DNA from: Anseranas semipalmata
Taxonomy: Eukaryota; Chordata; Aves; Anseriformes; Anseranatidae
NCBI GenBank assembly: GCA_013399115.1
Contig: VXAA01003310.1
Coordinates: 1-64,000 of the forward strand
Direction of reading: 5' to 3'
DNA: 64,000 nucleotides
In this document: positions 26,471 through 39,002 of the stretch, in pieces
Position numbering within the stretch: the first letter of the stretch is position 1
Layout: each line of letters begins with the position of its first letter
Translations under genes and position numbers: made by a program
Notes under the pieces: model-generated
What the model was told of the DNA's origin: nothing
Database searches by the model: none
Seen by the model: the letters and a program-made list of their open reading frames with translations, nothing else

Positions 26471-27133
26471 TGGGTGCAACCTGTGTTTTAAACCTAACAG
26501 CCAGTCTGGTAGAAGTCAGCTGAATGACTTGACCTACAAGATTCAAATGAAATTTATTTGCTCAGCATAAGAGATTACTGCAATTTCCTGCTGCAGTACA
26601 AAGAGAAAAATCAAAGTCCATTGCAGCTTGCCTTTTATTGTCTACAACACGGAAACATGCACGATAAAATAAACTGGTTATAGAGAACTTCATGGTACTT
26701 GCATGCTTCAACACATGTAACTCAATGCCTGTCAGACTTTACATACATCAGCTGCATAGGTAGCTAACTAACCTGATGTTAGACCACGTACCTACGGTAC
26801 ATGGAAGGAGCAATAAATGCCAGAATGCTGAGTTAACTACAGATAAGTACCACCAGACATTGTAAGATATCAACTGATAGTAAAGTTTCTATAGTTTTAC
26901 GGGGTTTTTTTTGCTTTTTTTGTTGGTGGTGGTGAGGCAGTGCCTAGCGTTATGTTGCCACAAAATACCAAGCCAACACCTAATTCATATTACTGATTCA
27001 TCATATCAAATAAATAGAATGAAAGAACAAGTTTCTGCATGCATGATTTTCCTTCTAAGAAAAATCGTTGCTGGCAGGTTTACTATAGACAACAGTAGCA
27101 ACTTTTCTCGTGTTTCTCTTCTCCTACAACCGC

Positions 27134-27141
27134 AAAAAAAA

Positions 27142-27174
<33 letters not shown>
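27134..27174. repeat. A-run followed by (GA)n microsatellite
   Basis: Seventeen A (27134-27150) are followed by twelve GA units (27151-27174). The tract lies in the first intron of SERPINB6, about 0.5 kb downstream of the CpG island in the direction of transcription. Confidence 0.95.
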
Positions 27175-27639
27175 AAAAGCTTGGACTGAAACAATCCTCC
27201 AATTCTGTCTGAAACAGGAGTGATTTAACTATGTGCACTTTACAGCATAAGGAGGAGGCACTTAGCATTTTCAGTTCATGTTGGTTATTCTGATGACCAG
27301 AATTTTCCTACTGACCAGATATCTCTCGGATTGCCAGCAATAAGGTTTTTGACCCAGAGGTGCCATATTACCCAGGAAGTTTTTGTAGGCCTTCCATTAC
27401 AGCCAAACATTTTCAGACAAAAGGACACCACTCACACTTTTTGCCTCAAAATCTGTGCCTTTAACCAAATTGTAAGGAACAGTGCAACAGCTGAGGCGCA
27501 AGGTGAGGAGCTGCATCTGTACAGTTATCCACGCTCTTCGGGAATAGTAACGTAACTACCGATAACCACCAAAGCGCTTCTGGAGACGATACAGAGCGAC
27601 CACAGCGTAAGGAACAAAAAAAAACTAAGATGCAAGCAC

Positions 27640-28560
27640 GTATCTGTCCGTCGATTTCCACCTGTTTGCCACAAAACCCCGCGGGGTCGGGCAGGAGGCT
27701 GAGCGCACGGCGCTGCCCGCTCGTTCCTCACCCCTGCGGGCCGGCGGCGAGGCCCTCGCGGCGGTTTCTGGATGGCCTGACCCTGAAGCAGGTCTTCTCC
27801 GCGGCAGACACCTACGCTTTAGGAAAGGCTGGTTTAAGCAAACAGGACGCCCCGAAGGTAACGCGCCGCGGTGCCTCTCCGACCGCAGGGTTTCCCGTGG
27901 CACCCGGCCAGCGCAAGGCGCGCCTCTGCCCCGGCCAACGCCCGGCAGCCGCACCCCGGCGAAAGCACGACACGGCCACGGGTATGGGTACGGGTAGGGC
28001 CGGCCTCCTCCCCGCCGCACCTCGGCTGCCGCAGGGGAGCCGCACGCCGCCTGGCTGACACGGGCGGAGGGGCGGCTCAGGGGAAGCCGCCTTCGCAACG
28101 TGCGCTTCCCTTCTCCCACCGCCTTAAACCGAAGCCGCTCGGACCTCAGCGAGCTTCCGTGAGGGGAAAGGGGCTTCGAGGAGGCGCCAGAAAAAAAAAC
28201 CCTTTTCCCCTCAAAACAACGCACACTTCCCGTAAAAAGCAGGACAGCGCAGCAGCCCCCGCCCAACTCACCCGGCCGGGCACCGGCGCTTCCCCGGCCT
28301 CCGCTCCGCCCTTCCCCCGGAAGCTTTGCCCGGCCACGGGCCGCCCATCGCCGCGGGAACGGGCTGGAGCTCGGCCCCTCCTCAGCCGCGACCCGCGGCT
28401 AGGGGCTGCGCCGCTTCCCCGCCGCGGCAGGAGGCGGCCGGCGGACATTTTGGCCGCAGCGGGGAAGCGGCGCAGCCTCCCTGTATCTCCGCGGGCTTCG
28501 CCGCGCTACTGATTTTCCACCTCATCCTCCCCCTCCTGGTAGAGCTGACAGAAAACACCA
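27640..28560 (-). promoter_or_regulatory. SERPINB6: SERPINB6 CpG island promoter with non-coding exon 1
   Basis: About 0.9 kb of very GC- and CpG-rich sequence stands out from AT-rich flanks. On the - strand the splice donor GTGAGTTG begins at 28271, so exon 1 would end at 28272 and extend up to about 28450 or slightly beyond. It would join the ATG exon at the acceptor before 26004. Long open frames on both strands here are a by-product of the base composition. An ATG at 28448 inside the presumed leader opens a frame that stays open to the donor. Confidence 0.65.
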
Positions 28561-29320
28561 CTAGGTTATGAGAGATTACTTATTATTATTATTTTTGAAG
28601 CGAGTGTTGTTTTTGAACGAAGACGAGCTGTTGCTGTAGCTGGAGGCTGAGTATGGGTCTGGCTCTCCTAGCATGCCTGCGGCTCTGAGTGAGGCAAACA
28701 GCCCGCTCAAGGGTGTGGTTTTTGTTATTATTTCTTTAAGACAATCTGTGGAAAAACGTGTTGATGTGAAACTCGGAGCTGATGAAGACTTAAGCCTGGA
28801 GCGTGTATGACAACAAACAAGGGGGGTGGCCGCAGGGTTGCAGGCTTTGCTCAGGATGGTCTGCCTCTAGTTGCAATGCAAGGACCTAATCCAGGGCTAA
28901 ACAGGGGCTAATTATGGTGAGGTGGGAGTAAGTGCGAAGACTGCATCTGAATCAGGGGCTGTAGTCATGAGGGTGAGGACAGGGCTTCACGTTTGTATGG
29001 ACTGCTGCAACGGGAAGGGATGGGAATCCCATGGCTGATAGTGGTTGGGGGTCAGAGCAACCCCCAATGGCCGGATCAAGTGCTAACCAGGGTTGCTCTG
29101 TCAACACAAGGCATTGTGCACTCCCCCAGGTACTGCCATGGCTATCCTTTTGGGGTAGGAGAAGCAAAAGGAGAAGCTTTGGCTCAGGCCATGGGGTGTG
29201 TGGTCTGATAGAGAAAGGGCCCAGGTCCCGGTCCCTCGCAACTACAGCAGGAGTATCAGGTTTTACCCCTGAGCTGACAAGCCAGCATCTCCAGCCCTGC
29301 AGGGCAGGAAGTAACTCTGA
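28561..29320. other. Short gap between SERPINB6 promoter and SERPINB10 stop
   Basis: This 0.76 kb stretch must hold the SERPINB10 3' UTR. I see no canonical AATAAA on the - strand; repeated AATAAT words at about 28580-28592 are the only weak candidates. If they are used, SERPINB10 transcripts end at the edge of the SERPINB6 CpG island. Confidence 0.4.
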
Positions 29321-32300
29321 CTAGGGTGAGCAGAATCTGCCAAAGAAGAGGATGGTTTGGGATTTGTTGTGTCTGATGAAGAAGAGGAAGGGGTGGTCAG
29401 CTTTAAAAGTTACTGTAGGTGCCCTTGATCTCATCACCAGGACACCTGTGGCAGCTACTGCCTCAGTACCTTCTTCATTGACCTCCACAAAAGCTTTGTG
29501 AATAACTTTTGAGATGAAGAGGTCCTTCTTCAGTGACATCCCTGTGAAATCAGCCTGAACTGGATCAAAAGCGTTTCGTATCCCCATGCTGCTCAAAGTG
29601 GATTCAAGGTCATAATTTTCTTCCAGCTTCAACTTGGGCAGGTACAGTTCCACTTCAGCTTTCATCATACTGGCTGAGTCGGACCATTCACTCAGTTTCT
29701 CATAGGTCAGCTCTCTTTCCACCTGCAATGAGTTAAGTAAAAAAATAATCATAATGCAAAAGACAAAGAGAAGATGTGCACACCAGTGTCTAATGCTCAT
29801 CAAGACATAAAACAAAGTCCAGCTACTAGCTGAGGGTACACAGCTGGAATGTGATCAATTTTCTTAGGACATGATCCCACAGAGTGCTCAGTGACTTATA
29901 CTCTTGTCTGTTTCCTTAAAGGTGGTGAGATATAGCAGCAAACCCTCAGAATAGTTCATTATTTTTTGTGGATGTGAGGAGTATTGCTTTTTTGCAATGT
30001 CTGCCATAACAATATTAATAGGCACTCAGTACGTATGTATATAGAAGACATTTCTCTTAGTAGTAGTAAGTAAGTGGGATGCATGGGACCTCAGGTACAA
30101 ATAAAAAGTTGTTTGCTCTGGTATGTTTAGTGTCTGAAACTGATCCTGGCATGGTCATGAGTGGCTGCTGATACCTCGTGGGTCAGGGTGGTCAGTGCTT
30201 AGTTTGGGAGTCCTCACCACAAAGTATCAGGTGCAAATCTGGACTGCAAATACATAAAAATGGTTAATACAGCTCTCAGAAGAAGGTTAATTCTAGGGCA
30301 TGATGTTTCAGATTTGGTTCTTGCTTTCCTTGTTCTGCTATTCTGGCAATAGAAAAGAGGACTCAAAATAGGTTAAGACAGCAGTGTGGACATACTTTTT
30401 TAGGTGTATCCTCAAGTAGAATATTATGTTTACATCATTAACAGATGTCCTGAATTCTAGGCTGAGAAGTCTTTGTCTTACAGTTTATGAAACAAAGTAT
30501 GCACACATCAAACCCTTTTCTGCCATAGTTTTGAAGCTCATTCTTCCTCACTATTTTCGTCTGTTTCTGTTAATGCCTCGTAGCGTATGTGATGCAACAG
30601 TATGTCAGTTTTACCAACTCCAGACCCGTAGTGTTATCACTGATGTCATCTGGTAGTAGAACGAACATGCTGAGTTCATTTTCCACATATGGCAGCTCAA
30701 TGATTTTGAATTTCATGTTTGTTTCATGGAGGATCAAAAATGTATCTTTCAGAAACATCATCTGTACTGGTTTAGTCTTGGTCTGTGAAACAATTCAGAC
30801 ATAAAAAAAATAAGTAGTACTACTTCATTCCTTAAAGTGCATGATAAAGATTACTTGCTTCCTTGAACTGAAAGCAAAAATTTCTAAACAAGTGTAAGAC
30901 TCAGCATCGTATGAATACTTTTCCAGTACCATTTTCTTCAGACAGTATCACATATAGCCGTGTTTCAAAGTCACTGGAATCTTTAAAAAAAGTCAGCATA
31001 GACACATATGCTATCTACCTGCTAACTTAATTACATGTAATGTATTTCTAACTCTGAAAGCAAGGAGTTAGCTTTGATAAGCAGATAAGTGCTCCGTGTT
31101 TCAGGTTTCCCCCCAGACTGTACATTTTTGGAGTGAATGTATTGATTGGGGAAAAATGTTGAGTTTCTTTCCCTGGATGCCATCAACTCTTTTGCATACT
31201 TCCAGGCAGTACTGATTTTCCTAATGTGCCTCTGAACCATGTTTTCTGTGACCTCTGCTGGCTTTTCCTCTTCCCCAAACCATAGAGGATTTGATTACTA
31301 AATGGAATCAAATTACCCAGTCATCTCCTGAACTTCAGCGCTGTTATTATGTTCACAGACCTTTACTGATATATCCACTCTCCTTTCCGTTGTTACACAA
31401 GTGCAAAAGTTTATCTGTTTGCAGGCTTTGATATCAGATATGCTGTGAATTAAACACTCTCTGTGCGCCATGTACCATGACAAATCCTAAAACTGCACGT
31501 GTAGCGTAGTAGGTTTCAGATACACGGTAGCAGTATCGACACAATTGCTCCACATCAGCTAGCATACAAAAGGTGTTTGCATTCATTATCTATGTCAAAC
31601 AAGATGCGTGTTTCGACTGACAAATCCTTTTGTTCACCTTTGACACAATCCAAAAACACTCATGCAGTCAGCTGCTGTGAATTGTCAGTGCATGATCGTT
31701 TAAATACAGTTAGCTCAGTCATGTGCCCTCAGTGTGTACTGAACACATCATCCACACACACTTGGCTAAAATGTCGAACCCTCATGAAAATTCCACGTGA
31801 GGTTTTACACAACTGCAAGCGTACATTAGGAAAGAACAGTTGGTTCAGATTGCTTGAACTCGGATTATAGACTGTCTGTCTCAAAAGCATAAAAGAGACC
31901 TAAGCAATGCTCTCAGAAGTAATTCAGTCCCTTTTGAAAATGGCACTTCAATACTTACAGAAATTTCCTCTTGTCCTTAAGCTACTTAACCGGGGTGTTT
32001 CAAGTGTTTTGTTATCAAGGAGCTACTAATTAAAGAGAAAATCCTATTCTCATGCATCTGCGTAAATAATTCTGACTTATTTTCATAATTGCTCTTCTCA
32101 TTGAGTTTATAACGTGTGCCTACCTATGAGTAGTGTTGCAGTGGCAAATGAAATGCAGGTGAAATATTTAGAGGTTTCTTGCTCTTCAGTAATGGAATTT
32201 AGGAATTTACCTTGCTTAATCTGAAGGGTGTCTCGGAAGTGTCTTTTTCAAGAAATCTCTTTTCCCAGTTTCCTTTGAAATAAATGGCATTTACTAAGAC

Positions 32301-35300
32301 CAGTACAGTGTGAGAATCAAGAGATCCTGCAGGCAGCAGATTCTGGATCTTCCCTTCAAAATCAAACAAATGGGACTGTTATTTCAGTGTGACTGTGAAT
32401 TACCAATTTTAGTTGTGCTTTCTGTGTGCCTGGCTATCTGGCAAAAATGTTTGCACCTGGGAGATTTTTTTTCCTGTACATTTTTCATGGTATACATATG
32501 GTAAAAATGGTTTCTGAAGTATCTCTGTCTATTTTTTTAAATACATTTGTTAATAGTAGATGACATTGTAAAGTGGGTAAATCTTGGAAGTTCTGTGGAG
32601 CTGGTTGCAAGCAGTTGAAGCATGCAGAAGTAAAACCATTGTTAATCAGAATGGAGTCAATCAGTATCTACTTCTGCCTCCCAATGAACAGAAATAATTC
32701 AGAAAAGGCCACAACATGAAGAATTGAGGGAAGGACCTTCACAGAGCAGCACTTAGGTTTGGAGGGAGGCATTCTTCAAGCCATTTAACTGCACTTTGCT
32801 CGTCACCTCCCCTGAGTTTCCATCTGTTATGGATCCCTGGCTGCAAGAGCAATACAAGTGGAAATGCAAATGATTTGGAAATGGGAGAAGAAAATACCAT
32901 CAGGGTGGTACTTAACTTACTCTCGGTTTCCTTTTCAACCCAGGAATTGATCTGTGCTCTGGCTTGTTCTGCAGCTGTCTTAAAGTTTACAGGTTGCGGC
33001 TTTGCTTTGTAATACCTTGTAATGAGCTCTAAGAACGTCTGAAAAATAGAATTGGAAAATGTATGCTTATGTAGTTAAATTTAAGCTACAAAAATGGTAG
33101 AAATAATCACTTCCACAGATTTTACAATCTGCTAATACATAATTGAAGAAAATATAATTAATTTGAAATTAGATAACCCTTAAAATAAGGTCTGATACAT
33201 TCTATGCTAAATATTAAGTAAGGACTGATCAAAATTCAGTACTTATGTCGCATGGAGAGTGATACTTCACATTTTTGTATTTGAAATCCCAAATGCAAAT
33301 TTGTAACTTTGAAATATCCCATGAAATAAACATTCTTCACAGTTTTCTTTTTTATCATTATTATTTCTCAGAATGACCTTTTCATATCATTGAAGTATTC
33401 TTTTTTCTGCTTTGTGATGTAGAGTGCAGTACGAGAGGGAAGAATAGCCTCATACAAAGTTGAAATAACATTTTTAGATTTACTTCAGAGTCAAGGAACC
33501 TGCCAAGAGTTTGTGAGGACAATAGGGGGTCAGGTATAAAAGGAATGTTACAGTAGGATAAAGTCATGGGACAAAACTAGAACTGACTTTTGCATTGCTG
33601 TCTTCTGTGAGACAGTTCAGGGAGATTCCCAGCAGGAAGTTCTCTAATTAGTCTTAAAAGCATAGGCACACAAGATTATGGAGAAAATGAGCAGTAAGCA
33701 TTCAGCAGGACTGATTTAATTTAATGACTAATTAGTAATTACTCAGGAGATGGAAACAAACTCCAAGATCAAAGAACAGTAATCTCATTTAAAATCACCT
33801 TCCAAGAAACAGGATGATGATTAATGCAATGTCAGTTCTTAAGAAGATATCAAAGATACAGGGAACTACAAACTCGTGAGTCTGTACAGGGCACATGAAT
33901 AAATAGGCCTAGCGGGCATGTGGATAAACTTGATGTATTGGAGCAGCATTTTGTAATAGGAAGTCCTACATCACAAATCTGTTGGAGTTTTTTGAAGGTA
34001 TCAGGAAGCCTGTGGGTAAGAAGGTTAAGCCATTACAGCCTATTTGGATTACCAAAAGGCATTTCAGAAGACTTCCCACCAAAGGCTTTGAAGAAGCTGA
34101 GTATCCATGGGACTACAGAGAAAGATCTTGTTTGTTTAAAAGACCGGAAACCAAGAGTAGGAGGAAATAGTGCTCATGGTAAATGGATATTACTGTTGGA
34201 GTTCTAGAGGGATATGTGCTGAGATTTGTGCTAAAATATTTCACTCATAAAACACAGATCTAAATATTTACATTAAAATATAAATATTGAAACATCTGTA
34301 AATGATCCAGTGGAGGGTAGTGTATAGAGCACAATTATTACTCTTTCGGGATGAGGTATTAAAACTATAATGGACAGTTGTATGAAAAATATCTGCCCAG
34401 TAATAGTCAAAAAGTCAAATATGATTTGAAGAGTTAGAAAGAAAGGAGTTGCGTAGTAAAAGGGCGAACGTTAATATGCCACTCTGTAAAGCTATGGCGT
34501 GCCTATGGTTTGAATTTTCTGTGCGGCTCTGGCCTCCCCATCTCAGAAATGCTGGAGTCTGATAGATACCTAGAAGGGGAACAAAGATGACCAGAGATAC
34601 GGAGAAGCTTCCTTTAGAGGAAAAATGAACCAACAGTGATAGCAGGCTCAAAAGACACAGGAGCTTCCTACAGTTCAGCTGTGGAATTCCTGGTGCTAAA
34701 GGCTGCGGTAGGTTTAAAAGGCAAGACTGCAAATCCATGAAAGAACAGCTCATCAAGGTCTGCTAAATAGACATGTCCTCTGGTTCTGGAACTCCCTGGG
34801 CCGCAGATTGCTTGCTGACCAGAGCAGATTCTGGAGAAGCATCACTACACAGCATGCCATGTTCCTCTTCAGCTGTTGCCCAGGTAGACAGGTAGACCTC
34901 TTGTCCACGTAAGACTAGCCCACTACAGCTGTCCTCACGTTCTCACTAAAACCACAATGCTATCATTTGGAAAATGTTGATTGCCTCTATTGTTAATACC
35001 TCTTGAAGTCAAAATATTCTTAAGCAAAAATGTTCAACTCACGGGCAGTAACGGGTAGGTCTTTTCCTCAAACAGCTGGTTGGCGCTTTTCAGTGAGTAG
35101 GTGTTTCTGGGTTTGTTGATGGCAGACAGGAGCTCTTTGAAGCCAGAGTGGATGTCTTCAGGTTCCTCATGCTCAGGACCCTTGGAAAGAGACATCAATA
35201 AGTATGGAAATATTTTTTCTATGTGAAGCATTGCACCTTCTGGGGTTATTTAAAAAGCTCCATGTTGTTTTAATTTAAAAGGAGTGTCAGGAGCTGGAGC

Positions 35301-37233
35301 TCTTTTTTGAGTATCTGGCACATTTGCAGCACTATGTACAACTGGACAAATTGTTTCTGTCTGTAGGGAGATGATTTGATTCTGCAGAGCTGCTTAGGCC
35401 TTTGCAGACATCAGCTGATGGTGTACCCAGGAAGTTGGATTGTCTCATTTCAATCATAGTCGGGCCTAATTTTGAGTATCACAAGGACCATTAAGGCAAC
35501 CTTGCAGCTTTTCAGGAGATGCTCTGTTCTGACAGAAAAAAGAAAAACGAAGCTAATGAGAAAGATAATTGTCCTGAGCACATCACTTGTTCATATTGCC
35601 ATAGACCAGCTAAAAGCAAGTAACAAAGTATGAAGGTCAGTCGAAATGCTGCTAGTGTCTCTGTTTTGCTTTTGGAGGTCTGAGTTCATGAGTTTTACAG
35701 TAAAGTAACCTGCTTGTTCACTTTTTCTCTTTCTATGTATAATTCTTACTGAAATGGGACAGTACGTATAGACCACAGACCAGCAAATTTCAGAAGGGTA
35801 AAGCGCTTGTGTTGAAATATCCCATTTTCAGAGGCTTGTTTCTCTGAATCTTTTGTTGTAATAAATACCATCTCTCTTTTCTTTGGTCTCCCCAGAGAAG
35901 GCCTTGTTGTCTCAGAAGAACCTTCTTCTCTTGCAGTCCGGTTAAAATGAAGAACCTGTGACAATGAAAAATTTTCATAAAGACAGCTTGTTTTATGAAG
36001 ATAAATGTGCTCAAGTGTTATGTAATTATTTTAGTTTTCTATTTAGGATAATTCACCAGTCATGCACAATGTTAGTTAGTCTATTAAAATTAATGAAGAC
36101 CTTACTCTCAATTTAGACTCTATAGCTGTATTATAATTATATAGATTTTAGTCATATTTACTGCTTAATAGCAGATTGATATCATGGCTCAGACATGAAT
36201 TTATTTGGATAAGTGGCCAATTCATGCTTGGTTAGGTGGAATTTATTTTCAGATCATGACCAAGCAGAACAAACGACATAGTGCAGTTCAGAGTCTTACT
36301 ACTGGGACACCAATGTAAAACTCTACAGTTAATGTATTTACATAAATGCATATAACCTAAAAGAGTACAAGACTGAAAAAAAAAGCAATCATAAGTGACA
36401 TCATATTTTCACTTCTAGTATGCCCCCATTACGCATGGGAGGATTACCTTATTTATGGACTAACCGTGTCACAAGCAAAGATATTTGTACTGCTCCTGTG
36501 CAGCCAGCTTGGGTTCAGGAGAGCTTACTAATTTGGGTGTGCAGAATGAGAAACCAGATATACTGCTTCCAGAACCACCTGGGGTCTAGAAGCAGTGATA
36601 TTGTCTCTTGTTTTCCCTTTTCTACAGAGTCTTAGTTGCGTTTTAATTTTGTTAATAAAGCTGTCTCTTTATTCCTACTTGAGCACAACATCAGGTGAAT
36701 TATTCTCTTCAAGGGGCAATTTAAGTGGAAGGTAGGAGTTGGAATGGAAGGCGTTCCCAACAAGACCACCAGTAGTCTGTAATGTCAATACTTCCCTCTG
36801 CCAGACCAGTTGCATTGCTCTGGCAACTCTAAGTGTAAGCTAAACGTAGGGGTAGTAGTACAGCAGGGAGCTCTTGGAAATAAATTGGAAGAACAGTGAC
36901 CTGCAGGACTGCAGGCAGCGTGAATGGGGTTCTTTGTTGTACCCAACATGATGACAAATCACTGTTTTCCCGGGTTGCTCCTTTCTGTTCCACATAGGCA
37001 GGTAGATAACACAATTCATGTGGGAACCAGCTTTAAGGTGACGTACTGCTAATTTCAGAGCTTACCTCAGCCATCTGCCTTGCAGTGTCACCTTTTGCAC
37101 CCAGATAGACCATGGCAAGAGCAGTTGCAATACTCCAAGGAGCAAAGAAAATGTTTTGGCCTTTGGAAGTTTCATTGAGCTTTTTGTAAAGGTCCAGGGC
37201 GAAGCTGTTGGTTGATGCTGAGAGAGACTCCAT
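29321..37233 (-). CDS. SERPINB10: SERPINB10 (bomapin-like ov-serpin), seven coding exons
   Basis: This is a clade B serpin; mammalian SERPINB10 is a nuclear, haematopoietic inhibitor of trypsin-like proteases. Coding exons on the - strand are 37233-37066 (168), 35955-35869 (87, C-D loop), 35180-35043 (138), 33038-32921 (118), 32353-32211 (143), 30782-30615 (168) and 29722-29321 (402 with TAG), giving 407 residues against 397 in human. It opens [20 protein letters not shown] and ends FFGRFCSP. The loop exon ends [12 protein letters not shown], a basic tail resembling the nuclear-targeting loop of bomapin and the AT-hook of MENT. The reactive loop is [14 protein letters not shown] then SRAP; alignment to human puts the scissile Arg here, with one residue fewer than usual before it. 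A Gly normal in the TEGKI motif is Arg (codon AGG across the exon 5/6 join, counting the leader as exon 1 and skipping the loop exon). MENT next door is the closest paralogue. Confidence 0.88.
33840..34900 (+). mobile_element. Old, decayed CR1/L3-like LINE fragment
   Basis: Degraded matches to the CR1 reverse-transcriptase 3' half run along the + strand. They include GGGAACTACAAACTCGTGAG (33859 on), TTGGATTACCAAAAGGCATTTC, a CCATGGGACTACAGAG segment and AAACCAAGAGTAGGAGG, in the order seen in CR1/L3 consensus. The reading frame is broken throughout. It lies in the SERPINB10 intron between the 118- and 138-base exons, antisense to the gene. Boundaries are approximate. Confidence 0.6.
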
Positions 37234-37297
37234 CAATACAGCCTCAGGCAAATGACTGGCAGAGAGAGATGATGATTGCTTCTTCACAATTTAAAAA

Positions 37298-37325
37298 ACA
37301 AACAAACAAACAAACAAACAACAAA
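37298..37325. repeat. (CAAA)n microsatellite
   Basis: About six tandem CAAA units directly upstream of the SERPINB10 ATG exon on the - strand, where they read as GTTT or TTTG repeats. A related A-rich tract with interrupted CAAA units lies at about 37800-37843 in the same intron. Confidence 0.9.
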
Positions 37326-39002
37326 GCTGCTAGTGGGAGATTGCCTGCACCCTCTCAAATACAGTGTTGGGATGTCCCTGTTAATGGTCAAAATACTGCA
37401 CAGAGACCAAGTACAGTCACATAGCAGGTCTCTTTTTAAGACCTGCATTATTTCTCCCTTCCCCATCACTCCTAAATGTTTATATTCTTGTTTCAACCCT
37501 TTCACTCCTGTTTCTTTAAACTTCCCTAACTATTAGCCTGCTGAAAAAAGCATGGTGAATTTATGCAATCTGTTCATTGTGGAGATGATAGACCAACGTT
37601 TGGCAGCTGTGGCTGGATTTGTTAATTACTGTTTTTCAAGTAAACTCTTGTATCTTACATACAACCCCAGATGGTTCCCATTTTAAACAATAACTCTGCT
37701 CTGGTTTCATGCTAGCTTATCAGAACCTGAAGATTTACCATCCTTTTTCTGCTTCTTTTTCTAAGTATATTTTTACAGGAAAAAAAAAAGGGGAAAGAAA
37801 AAAAAAGAAACAAACAAACAAACAAGCAAACAAAAAGAAACCCCAGGATTAAAATGATTTTTCATACCTGGATCCAGAACAGACCTGTGCTTCTTACTAA
37901 CATATTTTATATAAGTTTAGTACTGTTGACAAATAATAGGATAAATTCAGAAATTTCCATTATCTTCACCAGTATAAGGACTACTAAAACATTTACCAAA
38001 GTCAGTGCAAGGTTGCATCAGGTGAAAGACTAAACATTAGGTCAACAAAATCAACTGCACATTTAAATCCATCTTCACCCACAATTTACGTGCTTAAATC
38101 AAAAACAGCAGTCCTGAAAGCCAGCTGCCATGCAGTGTTAGAGATACCTGGAGCCTCTGGGATCCTCGAGTTTGGATTTCAAAGCTTTCCAGAGCTCCAA
38201 AACAGCTTTGAAGCATTCTCAAGAGTGCTTCAAAGGTGAACACACTGCAGCCTAGCTCATACCTCAGCATTTTTAGGACCTTCAGACCAGGTATCTCTTT
38301 TTGCTGTGCCTGGAGGAGCTGATCAGCTGGATACTTTCAGAGCATATCTAAGGAACAGGGCTGCACTGAATGTTTTTGCCTGAAGAATTTCAAACCAATC
38401 TCTCTGCTATTTCCAGAGTATGCCTGAACTGAATCTGCATGCAGCAATCAAGCATTTCTCAGGCTTGAGAGAGAGAGAGCACGTGTGTTTGTGTGAAGTT
38501 CACTGCTCTACTAGCCACTTTGGTCATCTGGGAAAGGAAGAGTCTGGATGCCTGATCCAGTAGATATTTAATATGAATAAAGCAGAGGCTTGAAACAATA
38601 CACCTAATGTTGACTGTCCAAAATGCTGTGCTACAGAGTCATGCTGTCATGTGTGTTCAACTCCAGGATAAGCAGGAGCACGTTCCTTCTTGCAGTCTGT
38701 ACTCATTCCTCTGATCCTAAATTGACTGGTAGCCTGGTGATTAAGGCACCCCGCCTACAGGTGAGGAAACTTTCTGCCCTCTCAGGCTGCATAGGTTTTG
38801 CACAGTCTGGATGTGCATCCTCATCACTGCGCCCTTTGCACAGTGTTCTCCTAAGGGCTGCAGTTTGTACTAAGAAAAGAACACTCCCTTCCCCTTCATG
38901 ACATTTATGCCATCATTTAACCACTCAGTTCCAAAGAATGTATATGAATTTTTAAGACTTCCAAAATATAGCTAGTTATTTAGATATGAATGTTTATACT
39001 AC

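Noticed and set aside
27871..28512. 213-codon open frames on both strands in the SERPINB6 CpG island
   Set aside because: High GC content removes stop codons by chance; the frames are rich in Arg, Ala, Pro and Gly with no domain, and they overlap a promoter and leader exon.
33920..34207. 95-codon + strand frame in a SERPINB10 intron
   Set aside because: It lies in the decayed CR1/L3-like fragment and is a remnant, not a gene.
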